From contig JAEWVR010000031.1 in the NCBI GenBank assembly GCA_023459055.1, forward strand, positions 62,001 through 126,000: 64,000 bases of DNA, read 5' to 3'. The position numbers and the translations under genes are program-made. The notes under the pieces are model-generated. The model saw only the letters and a program-made list of their open reading frames with translations. It was not told where the DNA came from and searched no databases. The stretch is from Fibrobacterota bacterium. Lineage in GTDB: Bacteria; Fibrobacterota; Chitinivibrionia; Chitinivibrionales; Chitinispirillaceae. Positions 46,328 to 54,732 of the stretch are shown here, piece after piece (within the stretch, counting starts at the first letter, position 1; each line of letters begins with the position of its first letter).

Positions 46328-47258
46328 GTTTATCCAATACAAAAATTGTACCGTATGAATCAACTGCAATGTTCACCGGAGACTCACCCTTAAACGATGC
46401 AGCGACAACAGACTCAAAATTTCCAGCCTGATCATAAACCTTTACTCTCAGGATTCCTTTTTCACTCGTAACAAAACGACCATCCGGAAGCAATGCAAAA
46501 TATGCCGGATTACAGCAGCCACAGAACCCCTGAAGGAAAGTTCCCGCCTCACCCCAGTATGAAACAAGATCGCCATTATACCGATAGTTCTCAACTCTGT
46601 GTCGTCCGGTATTTGCAACCCAGAGTGATCCACCCTGCCCTATCGCGAGGTCAAGATAGGGTGATGGAATTATCAGACCGTCAACGCCGCGTACCGTATC
46701 ACGGTCTGCGATTCTGTCAATAACATTGCCGTTTTTATCCAGATGCCACACAGTTTTCACACCGGCATCAGCAGTGAATATATACTCCCCATCGACTGCA
46801 ATTGATGTCAGATAGGTATTGTCCTTACCAATTTTCCAGACTGTTTTTTTAATTCCCTGAGTGTCAATCAAAACAATCTGTTGTTCGCCCGTACAATAGA
46901 TTCGCCCATCATCACCAGTCACCAATGATGTAACCTCAGACTCCACCGGGAAAGTCCGTTTAACAATCCCTGAAGAATCCAGTTCATGAATAGTTGTACC
47001 GGATGCAACAAAAAGCCTGTTATCAGCATCAATATGCATCGCAGCAGGATTATCAAGAGTGATAGCAATACGCCCGGATTCATGATAACCGATCATCAAT
47101 GAATCGACTTTTGACAACGTTTCGACCATCTCGTTGTACTCAGTCATATAATTTTTTTTATCAGAGTGGACGAACTTTAGTGCAAGCCAGACCGAAAGAG
47201 TGATCTGTACTGCAAGAAGCGCGATAACTATAATTATTGGTTTATTTTTCAAGTACAA
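46290..47258 (-). CDS. Membrane-anchored NHL-type beta-propeller protein
   Basis: This 322-residue protein has one N-terminal membrane helix (IIIVIALLAVQITLSVWLAL) and then a six-bladed NHL-like propeller with repeats such as IHIDADNRLFVASG-type and IAVDSYGTIFVLDKHEKAIR. The propeller faces the periplasm. Such domains are protein- or ligand-binding scaffolds. It lies between a PQQ-like propeller gene (15 bases upstream) and the NapG-like ferredoxin (38-base overlap), so it belongs to the same operon and probably to the same complex. Confidence 0.8.
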   Translation of the reverse strand: MYLKNKPIIIVIALLAVQITLSVWLALKFVHSDKKNYMTEYNEMVETLSKVDSLMIGYHESGRIAITLDNPAAMHIDADNRLFVASGTTIHELDSSGIVKRTFPVESEVTSLVTGDDGRIYCTGEQQIVLIDTQGIKKTVWKIGKDNTYLTSIAVDGEYIFTADAGVKTVWHLDKNGNVIDRIADRDTVRGVDGLIIPSPYLDLAIGQGGSLWVANTGRHRVENYRYNGDLVSYWGEAGTFLQGFCGCCNPAYFALLPDGRFVTSEKGILRVKVYDQAGNFESVVAASFKGESPVNIAVDSYGTIFVLDKHEKAIRQFKKNS

Positions 47259-47272
47259 TCCTCCGACTCCAG

Positions 47273-48751
47273 TTATTTATTACGTAAATCAACGCAAAGC
47301 ATCTTTTTTGAATCCCTTACAAGGAGCCTCCCCTTGACAAGAGCCATAGGTCCCCAGGCATCCACCCCATCCATTAACTTTACCGAACCAAGTACCTGAA
47401 ATGATTTCGAAGTCAGCTTTGCGACTGTCAGTTTTCCATTATCATTGAGAATATAGAATTTTCCATCAGCAATCATGTAAGGTCCGAGACCAAACTGATA
47501 CTCAGGACCGCTGGTCCATATAAATCGGGTGGGATCAGTTTCGCTGACACAGACAAACTGGTTTTTGCATTGCCCTGCATCTTTTGGTAAAACACCATAC
47601 AGGTGACCATCATGGTAAAGTGGTGTCTGCTGTTCAGAAGCAAGCCCCTCTTTCACCCCAAACCGTTTTATCAATCCGGTTGAAAATGTCCCGTTATTTT
47701 CTGTCACCTGAAACAACGCACTTCCGGCGCCATATCCTGCAGTCATGAAAATGCGGCCATTTTTAAGCACTACCGGTGACGGCGCAACTACTGATTGATT
47801 GAACTCATTGTTTTCAAAGAGAATAGAGCCCCGGTCCTCACCATCTGCTGCAACTCCGGCAATGCCTCCAACTGCGCTGTAAAGGTAGATTTTGCGGTTT
47901 CCGTACTGCATGGGCACAATTGATGCGTGCGACATTTTCCATTGGTGCGGATTGGGTGTTTTCCAGAGTACTGTACCGGTTTTGCAATCAACACCAATCA
48001 TAAGTGATGATCCACCGGGTGCAATCACTGCAACGGTATCGTCTATATAAGCGCACTGGCCGGTGTACCATAAAGGCTCTTCGGTAGCGTACTCCTTTTG
48101 AAGATCGATACTCCATAAAAGATCACCGTTTATGGGATCTGTACACATCACATGACAACGGGGTCCGATTGACACAACAAAACTGTCGGTAACAGCCGGA
48201 ATAGTCCGCGACATCCCATGATTTCTTTTGATCTTAATAGAATACCAGCGTTTCCATATCTCACGGCCATCATCGAGCGAGAAACACCGGAGTGCATCAG
48301 CATTCTCTTTTTCCTCATAATCAAGCAGATACACCCTGCCATTATGGATAACCGGTGCAGCGTGACCCTCACCAAGCACTATTGACCAGTGAATCGTTGG
48401 AGTATCCTGATTTGTAAACGAAGTCAAAGGAATCGATTCCTTATTGATATTATCAAAATCATCACCACGAAACCTTGACCATGTTCCTTGTATCGATGAT
48501 GGAACGCCATCATATGTGGCAAAAAATGCACCAATTACAGATGTACCGGATGATTGAGATTGACCGTTAGAAAGGGAGTCAGTTAAGGGCTCACCACTCA
48601 TTCCGGGTATTCGTTCTGTAAGATGTTTTACTGGATTGAAGTTAAACCACAAATAGAGAAGCAGCAGCCAAACCGCGCTACTCAGGGCAAGCGATAAGGT
48701 AAACCAACCCGGGCATTCTGTCGTATTGGTTTTGTTTGTCGTGATTGACAA
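47273..48751 (-). CDS. Membrane-anchored PQQ-like beta-propeller protein 3
   Basis: The 492-residue protein has one N-terminal hydrophobic helix (~17-40, LSLALSSAVWLLLLYLWF) and then WSRFRGDDFDNINKESIPL, the FRG signature of the group. Blades carry CFSLDDGREIWKRW, IDPINGDLLWSI-like and CKTGTVLWKT repeats. It would be periplasmic and tethered to the inner membrane. No heme or Fe-S site is visible. It is followed after 14 bases by the NHL gene. Its upstream flank is repeat copy I. Confidence 0.82.
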   Translation of the reverse strand: MSITTNKTNTTECPGWFTLSLALSSAVWLLLLYLWFNFNPVKHLTERIPGMSGEPLTDSLSNGQSQSSGTSVIGAFFATYDGVPSSIQGTWSRFRGDDFDNINKESIPLTSFTNQDTPTIHWSIVLGEGHAAPVIHNGRVYLLDYEEKENADALRCFSLDDGREIWKRWYSIKIKRNHGMSRTIPAVTDSFVVSIGPRCHVMCTDPINGDLLWSIDLQKEYATEEPLWYTGQCAYIDDTVAVIAPGGSSLMIGVDCKTGTVLWKTPNPHQWKMSHASIVPMQYGNRKIYLYSAVGGIAGVAADGEDRGSILFENNEFNQSVVAPSPVVLKNGRIFMTAGYGAGSALFQVTENNGTFSTGLIKRFGVKEGLASEQQTPLYHDGHLYGVLPKDAGQCKNQFVCVSETDPTRFIWTSGPEYQFGLGPYMIADGKFYILNDNGKLTVAKLTSKSFQVLGSVKLMDGVDAWGPMALVKGRLLVRDSKKMLCVDLRNK

Positions 48752-48779
48752 GTAGTTATTCCTGATTATTGACGTTATT

Positions 48780-48920
48780 TCGCCCCCTAAAAACGCGCCC
48801 CCTAAATCCCACCTCGGCAGGTGTTCTCAAGGGGCTTCCGCAGGGGGACTTTGAAATGATTAACAGGCAAATTTTAATTTCATTCTTCAAGTCCCCCTGC
48901 GGGGGATTTAGGGGGCGTGT
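48780..48920. repeat. Palindromic element PE1, copy I (long-arm variant with doubled end)
   Basis: The left arm is of the long type (CTAAATCCCACCTCGGCAGG and onward) and is preceded by a second partial end, CGCCCCCTAAAAACG. The right arm 48887-48920 is standard. It lies between two propeller genes. Confidence 0.88.
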
Positions 48921-48943
48921 TTCATGGGACGAGATAGGATTTA

Positions 48944-50185
48944 TTACTTCAGTGCATACACCTGTATCACAGTTCCATGACGTATATACATTTTGCCCGC
49001 TGCAATAACCGGATGCGCCCAGTCTGGTCCGTTACCATCCTTTATCTGGACAGTTCCCATCACGACAAATTTATCTACATCTGGTTTAACCAGATATACC
49101 CTGCCATTCTCACTATAGCAATAGAGCCGTTTCCCATCGGATATAATAGCACCCTGTTTAAAATCATCTAAAGAATATTTAATTTCACCTGTATTGACAT
49201 TAACACAACGCCAGCCTTTGTATTCATGCCCTGAGCCATAAAGGTTTTCGCCAAGTAATACTGCCCCACCAATCTGGACATCAAATTTTTTGTTTTCCCA
49301 TACTTTAGTCACACTGGTGGCATCGTCAGAAAGTTTCAGCATCGCTGAACCCTGTCCGTATCCGCTGAAATAAACAACATTCCCCTTATAATAAATTGGT
49401 GTATTGGGGTTGATTCCGTAACTGGTAGCATGCTCCTGCCTCCAGAGAAGTTTCCCGTCTGCAGGGTTGATACCAATAATCGATTTGGAAAGCATAGTAA
49501 CAAGAAGATCTCTGTTATTATGTTTAAATATAACTGGTGAACAATATCCTGATATTTCACCATTCACTATTGTTTTCCAGATTGTTTTGCCATTCGTTTT
49601 ATTAAGTGCTGCAACGGAGGCTTTTTTACCACCCGGCGTGCAAATCAACATGTCACCTTGTATCAGAATTGACTCGTTATGCCCCCATCCGGGCATTTCA
49701 GCCTCGAAGACTTTTACCATATCAACAGACCATATAATTTTCCCGCTTTTAGCATCGAAACAAAGTACTTTACCAAGGCCGCTTTCGAGATAGATCCGAT
49801 CGCCATCAACGGTTGGTGTACTACGAACACCTGGATATTGACTATTATAATCAGGGCCATAGGACACTTTCCAGACAAGGGTCCCCTTTAAATCGTACGA
49901 AAAGAGATATCCAGTTTTTTCGATGAGACCTGTAAGATAGATACGATCTGATGTTACCGCTGGTGATGAATGACCAATACCAAGCTCTTTTAGAGTTAAA
50001 AGTAGTTTTGGCCCTTCAGTCGGCCAGCTTTCGAGGAGATTTTGCTCATTGTAAATGCCATCACGGTTAACACCGCGCCATTGGCTCGTAATTTGAGATG
50101 TTGCATCAGAAACGATTATTGCAGCAGAAAACAATAGTGCCATAGGCATTATTGTAGAGTACCTCTTACCTGAAAATATAGCCAT
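48944..50185 (-). CDS. Secreted PQQ-like beta-propeller protein 4
   Basis: The 413-residue protein has a cleavable signal peptide (MPMALLFSAAIIVSDATSQ) and no other membrane segment. After it comes QWRGVNRDGIYNEQNLLESW, the FRG/WRG-type start of the group, then seven or so blades such as CFDAKSGKIIWSV, LNKTNGKTIWKT and INPADGKLLWRQ. It is the only fully soluble propeller of the four and is at the upstream end of the minus-strand run, so it heads the redox cluster. It diverges from the plus-strand ferredoxin gene at 50555. Confidence 0.82.
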   Translation of the reverse strand: MAIFSGKRYSTIMPMALLFSAAIIVSDATSQITSQWRGVNRDGIYNEQNLLESWPTEGPKLLLTLKELGIGHSSPAVTSDRIYLTGLIEKTGYLFSYDLKGTLVWKVSYGPDYNSQYPGVRSTPTVDGDRIYLESGLGKVLCFDAKSGKIIWSVDMVKVFEAEMPGWGHNESILIQGDMLICTPGGKKASVAALNKTNGKTIWKTIVNGEISGYCSPVIFKHNNRDLLVTMLSKSIIGINPADGKLLWRQEHATSYGINPNTPIYYKGNVVYFSGYGQGSAMLKLSDDATSVTKVWENKKFDVQIGGAVLLGENLYGSGHEYKGWRCVNVNTGEIKYSLDDFKQGAIISDGKRLYCYSENGRVYLVKPDVDKFVVMGTVQIKDGNGPDWAHPVIAAGKMYIRHGTVIQVYALK

Positions 50186-50428
50186 ATAAATTACTTCCTT
50201 TCGCTTACTTCTTTTTCTTTATACCTCATCTAAAAAATTCTTTAACAAATATATTATTTGTAATCGTTGCAGCGGGTTGCCTTTTTGTCTTTTTGTCTTT
50301 ATTGAGTAATTCTTTTCCTGGTTTTCTGCTCTTCTCAATTAGTTCCGGATTTGCGGTGCAAGATGTTATATTGGTAAGAGTGAAGCTTAGATTTACAAGG
50401 AGGCATCAGTGTAGGTTGTACACTCACA

Positions 50429-50546
50429 TGACCCCTCCCGCGCTCAGGGCTGCGCGACCTCCCCCTTGGAGGGAGGTGTAATTGTTTTAAAAATGATACC
50501 TCCTTCTGTGGGGGAGGTCGCGCGGCTTTGAGCGCGGGAGGGGTCA
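50429..50546. repeat. 118-bp palindromic element PE2 in a divergent intergenic region
   Basis: TGACCCCTCCCGCGCTCA on the left matches TGAGCGCGGGAGGGGTCA on the right, and the inner TGCGCGACCTCCCCC pairs with GGGGGAGGTCGCGCG; the central spacer is AT-rich. It fills a third of the region between two divergent genes. Its right arm contains GGGAGGGG, the only purine-rich stretch before the GTG start at 50555. The other 250 bases of the gap (50186-50428) show nothing I can name. Confidence 0.85.
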
Positions 50547-50554
50547 GGCACATA

Positions 50555-51361
50555 GTGAGCAAAAAAATTCTATTCTGTAATTGCGAGGGAGAAATAATTA
50601 CTAGCGAGAGACTACAATCAATTAAAGCACATCTTAAACAGGTTAAAGCGGATGTGATTTTTGTTTCAGATCTATGCAGGCTTTCGGTTACAGGTGGTGA
50701 TGAATTAACTGTTTTTTTTAATGAAGAACATGAGTATTTGATTATTGGCTGCTTTTCTCGTACTATGAAATTATTGTTTGATGGGTTTTTGGTTAATAGT
50801 GAAAAAGCATCCATTACTTACCTTAATTTTTTAGAATCAGATAACGGAGGACTGTTTTACGCAATTGACAATTTCTGTGCAAACAGTCAACAGCAAAATA
50901 CGATAAACGAATTCATCACCCCCAAAGAATGGCCTTCCTGGTACCCGATAATTGATTATTCCCGTTGTACTGCTTGCGGTCAATGTGCTGATTTTTGTCT
51001 ATTTTGTGTATACGAAAAAAACGAAAAACGTGTTTCTGTGGTAAATCCGCAGGGATGCAAGAATAATTGTCCCGCATGTGCCCGGATTTGCCCGCATACA
51101 GCGATTATTTTTCCTAAATACAAGCACGGAGGAGCCATTAGCGGTTCCGCGGAAATAGACGAAATGGCGGAACAAAAACGCCAGGCAATGGATATTGAAT
51201 CAATTTTGGGTAATGATATTTACAGTGCCCTTGAACAGCGTAAATTAAAACGTCATTCGATTGTCCGTAACGATGTCATGAAAAAAGCGATGGAAGAGCG
51301 CGATAAAGCTTTGAAAGAAAATGGAAAGCTCGCCCCCAAATCCCCCGCAGGGGGACTTTGA
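50555..51361 (+). CDS. Ferredoxin-domain protein with novel N-terminal domain
   Basis: From the GTG at 50555 the product is 268 residues. The N-terminal ~110 residues (KKILFCNCEGEIITSERLQS) have no signature I recognise but recall heterodisulfide-reductase-like Cys-containing starts. The cluster region is CTACGQCADFCLFCVYEKNE followed by CKNNCPACARICPHTAI, two [4Fe-4S] sites with unusual spacing. A charged helical tail follows. The last residues APKSPAGGL and stop are given by the half repeat at 51329. It is divergent from the propeller/redox operon and may supply electrons to it. There is no signal peptide, so it is cytoplasmic. Confidence 0.7.
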   Translation: MSKKILFCNCEGEIITSERLQSIKAHLKQVKADVIFVSDLCRLSVTGGDELTVFFNEEHEYLIIGCFSRTMKLLFDGFLVNSEKASITYLNFLESDNGGLFYAIDNFCANSQQQNTINEFITPKEWPSWYPIIDYSRCTACGQCADFCLFCVYEKNEKRVSVVNPQGCKNNCPACARICPHTAIIFPKYKHGGAISGSAEIDEMAEQKRQAMDIESILGNDIYSALEQRKLKRHSIVRNDVMKKAMEERDKALKENGKLAPKSPAGGL

Positions 51362-51363
51362 AT
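51329..51363. repeat. Palindromic element PE1, left half (copy J)
   Basis: CTCGCCCCCAAATCCCCCGC followed by AGGGGGACTTTGAA, then spacer-like TGGTTTAATTC, resembling the spacer start of copy I (ATGATTAAC). No right arm follows within 3.3 kb; one appears alone at 54733. Confidence 0.85.
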
Positions 51364-51430
51364 GGTTTAATTCTATGTTTATGAGCATTCTATTAATATG
51401 TTAGGAAGATCCAATTAAAGGGAGTAAAAT

Positions 51431-51586
51431 ATGTTCCTAATAAGTTTAGTTATTACTTTTTGATTTATCATTGCTTTTACAATTATTCTGATTTTTGATT
51501 TAAAGAAAAAAAATAATGAATCGTATTTGCATAAATTATGGAAATGGGTAAAGAACGTTGTCGATTCTTTGTTTGGATTAGGATGA
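51431..51586 (+). pseudogene. Small membrane-protein gene broken by an in-frame TGA
   Basis: AAAGGGAG lies at a good distance before the ATG at 51431. The frame codes MFLISLVITF, then TGA (51461-51463), then FIIAFTIILIFDLKKKNNES and HKLWKWVKNVVDSLFGLG, with a proper stop at 51584. Read through, it would be a 51-residue single-pass membrane protein with a basic amphipathic tail. The TGA falls inside the helix, where TGG (Trp) would fit, so a point mutation is the simplest reading. Its place just before a toxin-like gene is notable. The rest of 51364-51782 holds nothing else I can support. Confidence 0.45.
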
Positions 51587-51782
51587 ATACAAATTTACAT
51601 TTGCTTGTGTTAAGATAATTATGAAAGTCATTAAAATCTAAAAGATTATTAGGCAGCTATTAAAGCAATAAATCAAGCTTTTAAGTAAAAAGTCCAGATT
51701 GTATATTTGCTGCAGAAATCAGGTTAAAACAAATACGTAAAATTATTCACTTGAAAATCTTTCAGAGTATAAATTAAGAAAT

Positions 51783-53540
51783 ATGACAAGTAAGAAATAT
51801 GAGATAATTAAATCTTCTCGTGATAGAATCGTTTTAAAACCGGTTAAATCAACTCCGGATGCACTTTCCATTGAGAGATACTATCATGATAATGAGCCAA
51901 TGCAGGGTGCCGCGTTTGAAATTAAATGTAGCGATATGTCAATGATTGACGGGAATCTTGATAATTTTGGTAAAGCAAAAGTCAGTGAATTTACGAGTAC
52001 TCCGGTTGAAATACGATTTTCTCCTGACATTCGGGACTACGCTGTTATTAATCAGAAACTAAATCCGTACTTTAAAGAATCATTTACAGAAAAAGATGTT
52101 GATACAATTGTAAGTAATGCAACAAGTAGTAAACCGGTACCTCCTGAAAATAAAAACGTAATACTTGATTCAATTGACTGGATATGGGGAACATTAAAAG
52201 GAAATTTTAACGATAAGCAAACAGTTAGTCAGATCATTGTTGATGCACTTATCGGGATGATTCCAGTTGTTGGTGATGTTACTGCAGTGAGAGATATAAT
52301 TGCTGTTGTAATAGGATTATGTACTGATGAGAAAAAGAGGGAAGACAAGTTTCAATGGATTCAATTGACCTTATTGCTTTTTGCGCTTATTCCTGTAGTC
52401 GGGGGAGCAATTAAAGGTATTGGAAAATTATTGATCAAGTCTGTTGATAACGCAGCAAAAATAGCTGATCTGGTACATGCGTTTAATAGAATCGGCGTTG
52501 GTGATGCAGTCAAGTTTGTCAAGGAATTGGAGTTGACAAAGTATACAACACAGCTGGTTGGAAAATGGCATGAGTTGATTTTGAGGATGGAGCTTGCAAC
52601 TGATGCGGTTCTCACAAAGCTCAGGATTGTTATTCCGAATGCTGTTATTGCAAGAATACAACAGATAAAAGTGGCTTTGCCAAAAGTAAAAACAATTGGC
52701 GATAAAATGATCCCGGATGCGGTAAAGGAACTTCAGGCCCGATTGCGTCTGGTTCAACAGCAAATGTATGAGGGAGAGTGGTTATCAATACCAAAAACAC
52801 TTAAGAGTAGTTCAAAAGAAATTGAAGCCCGTCTGGTTACCTCTCCGGCAGGAAAAAAATGGGAAGTAAATCGTTTTGAATTCCCACCTGCGAAAAAATC
52901 TGATTATAATCTTAAAAAAGGGTGGCCCAACTTAATAGATATAAACGATTCAAGATTTGTAGAGAATTGTGGAACAAATGCAAACCCAATCTATAAATAC
53001 AAGCTAATCGAATCTTTTAGCGGGCCGATCATCCCGGTAAATCTTCCACCGGGAACAAAGATATACAGAGTAATTACAGATTCAAGTAATCCAACTGGTG
53101 TCTGTTGGGTTAAAAATCTACCACCAGATGGAATTGCCTGGAGAAATAAATGCGCAGTGCTTTCAGACTGGAGTAAGAATGGCTATTATGTTGAATATAT
53201 TGTTGAGAAGCCGGGTCTTAAAGTCTGGGAAGGGAAGATTGCAAGTCAGATAGATAATAATCCTGATAGTACAACATTCGGCCAGTACTTAAGCGGAGGT
53301 GAAACACAGCTCGTTATTGATTTCAAACAGGCTGAGAATGTTGCTTTTGCAAAGAAAATTAATGATCCGGTTCAGACTCCACGTAAACCGACTAATTGGG
53401 ATCCTGCACACATAAATTACAATGTGCCCCCATCAACTGTTACCGTTCAGCGTTTAAAAGCTGAAGAAATAGCCCCAAAAGGAAATCTCACTGCAGCAAC
53501 TGCTGCACGTACGTTACCTGATGACAATAAAAAGAAATAA
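51783..53540 (+). CDS. Polymorphic-toxin-like protein
   Basis: The 585-residue protein shows three parts. Residues ~30-75 (HDNEPMQGAAFEIKCSDM ... DGNLDNFGKAKV) look like the small beta domain with 'G....D..GKA.V' found at the start of many secreted effectors. Residues ~150-235 are two hydrophobic Gly/Ile-rich stretches (LIGMIPVVGDVTAVRDII and LFALIPVVGGAIKGIGKLL) typical of pre-toxin regions. Residues ~420-530 (IYRVITDSSNP ... CAVLSDWSKNGYYVEYIVE ... YLSGGETQLVID) form a compact C-terminal domain that resembles the toxin tips of such proteins. No T6SS, VgrG or signal peptide is present. The enzymatic activity is unknown. Confidence 0.55.
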   Translation: MTSKKYEIIKSSRDRIVLKPVKSTPDALSIERYYHDNEPMQGAAFEIKCSDMSMIDGNLDNFGKAKVSEFTSTPVEIRFSPDIRDYAVINQKLNPYFKESFTEKDVDTIVSNATSSKPVPPENKNVILDSIDWIWGTLKGNFNDKQTVSQIIVDALIGMIPVVGDVTAVRDIIAVVIGLCTDEKKREDKFQWIQLTLLLFALIPVVGGAIKGIGKLLIKSVDNAAKIADLVHAFNRIGVGDAVKFVKELELTKYTTQLVGKWHELILRMELATDAVLTKLRIVIPNAVIARIQQIKVALPKVKTIGDKMIPDAVKELQARLRLVQQQMYEGEWLSIPKTLKSSSKEIEARLVTSPAGKKWEVNRFEFPPAKKSDYNLKKGWPNLIDINDSRFVENCGTNANPIYKYKLIESFSGPIIPVNLPPGTKIYRVITDSSNPTGVCWVKNLPPDGIAWRNKCAVLSDWSKNGYYVEYIVEKPGLKVWEGKIASQIDNNPDSTTFGQYLSGGETQLVIDFKQAENVAFAKKINDPVQTPRKPTNWDPAHINYNVPPSTVTVQRLKAEEIAPKGNLTAATAARTLPDDNKKK

Positions 53541-53552
53541 CGGAGAAATATT

Positions 53553-54503
53553 ATGGATTTTGTTACAATAGATGGACGTCAAATACCAACTGCCAGATAT
53601 CTTAAGAAAAAAGGTATCATGAATTCGTACGGTGGGGTTAAATCGTTGCAAAGAAGCTTAACTGATAATGATTTCGCCCTTACTCCAGATCAAGTGACCC
53701 ATATCGTCTGGTCAATTAAACGGTATACATCAATAACCTATATTTCCCGCTATCTTGAGCTGTTAAAGCTGTTTGTGATCGAATACGAAAAATTCATGGG
53801 CAGGTTGGGTAACCGGTGTGATGAACCTGAAATCAGATCCCTAAAATTTTTAAATAATGCAATAATTTCCACGACAGAGGGGCTTGATGCTATAAGAAAT
53901 GGCAATAAACTGGGGTATCTTCAAATTGCAAACGAATCATCATTCAGAAGTATGTTTACAAATTGTGCAATACACTATGATCCTGATTTCAGGGATCTTG
54001 GTTATGATGGATTTACGGTTAAAGGACCTTTTCAACTTGTAAAAAAAGCATCAGATATGATATTTAAAATTAGTGTAACAGCCTGTGGACATAATACAAT
54101 TCCAATGATGTTTAACTTCAGACATCAAAGCTGCGCTGTACCAGCTGATTTTAATTTTACACCGTCAACTAATCCGGAACGCTATAAAACAAATGATTGT
54201 GTTCCATACTCGGGAATCTGGAATCCATATTCGTTTCTTAGCGGTTGTCCGAATTATCTTATCGCAGGAGCAACATTTGGAGAAATCGGTCTTGTAAAGG
54301 AGGAAGATTATTTCCCAGAGTACTATGATGAAGCTGATAAAGAAATTGTCAAGGAAATTGGTGAGCGCTGGGAAATGATAACAAGACCAAGTAAGTGGCA
54401 ACTGTTCTGGGAGGACACTAGATACAAAGATGGCCGCATTCCTGATGAGGAAAATTCGTATCTTGATGACAGTGTTGCAATACCACCAGATTACGAATGG
54501 TAA
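53553..54503 (+). CDS. Candidate immunity protein for the upstream toxin-like protein
   Basis: This 316-residue soluble protein has a helical N-terminal half and a C-terminal part rich in acidic residues (EEDYFPEYYDEADKEIVKEI). It starts 12 bases after the toxin-like gene, the usual toxin-immunity order, and vaguely resembles the Imm71/Imm72-type immunity proteins that pair with such effectors. I do not see a specific motif that proves it. Its low-complexity end (IPPDYEW) is ordinary. Confidence 0.45.
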   Translation: MDFVTIDGRQIPTARYLKKKGIMNSYGGVKSLQRSLTDNDFALTPDQVTHIVWSIKRYTSITYISRYLELLKLFVIEYEKFMGRLGNRCDEPEIRSLKFLNNAIISTTEGLDAIRNGNKLGYLQIANESSFRSMFTNCAIHYDPDFRDLGYDGFTVKGPFQLVKKASDMIFKISVTACGHNTIPMMFNFRHQSCAVPADFNFTPSTNPERYKTNDCVPYSGIWNPYSFLSGCPNYLIAGATFGEIGLVKEEDYFPEYYDEADKEIVKEIGERWEMITRPSKWQLFWEDTRYKDGRIPDEENSYLDDSVAIPPDYEW

Positions 54504-54585
54504 ATTGACAAATTATTGGGTTAACATTGGAAATAATCCAATGAATAAGCCAATAAGAACAATTGTACTGTCAAAGTGTAAAGAA

Positions 54586-54605
54586 TCCCGACTGGAAGAT
54601 CGGGA
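54586..54605 (+). terminator. Weak hairpin after the immunity-like gene
   Basis: TCCCGA (54586-54591) pairs with TCGGGA (54600-54605) over an 8-base loop, followed by ATATAATATCC and no T-run. It is a possible, weak terminator about 80 bases after the stop. Confidence 0.3.
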
Positions 54606-54732
54606 ATATAATATCCACCACGCAGCACATTGCGTCATTAGGTATCACGGTTAACAGTAAACATAGCATATAAAAAATCATTTTTACCTGATGTAGTAAT
54701 TTCAGTTTTATCAAATGGGAAACTATTTTCCA

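Noticed and set aside
36700..50185. PQQ propellers as quinoprotein dehydrogenases
   Set aside because: No heme site, no catalytic Asp/Glu set recognisable and the length is near 400-560; the PQQ-like repeats alone do not show enzyme activity.
29340..50560. The repeats as a CRISPR array
   Set aside because: Copies are palindromic, irregularly spaced by kilobases and inside genes; no regular spacers or cas genes occur.
51431..51586. In-frame TGA as selenocysteine
   Set aside because: It lies in a membrane helix with no redox context and no SECIS-like hairpin directly after it; a point mutation is simpler.
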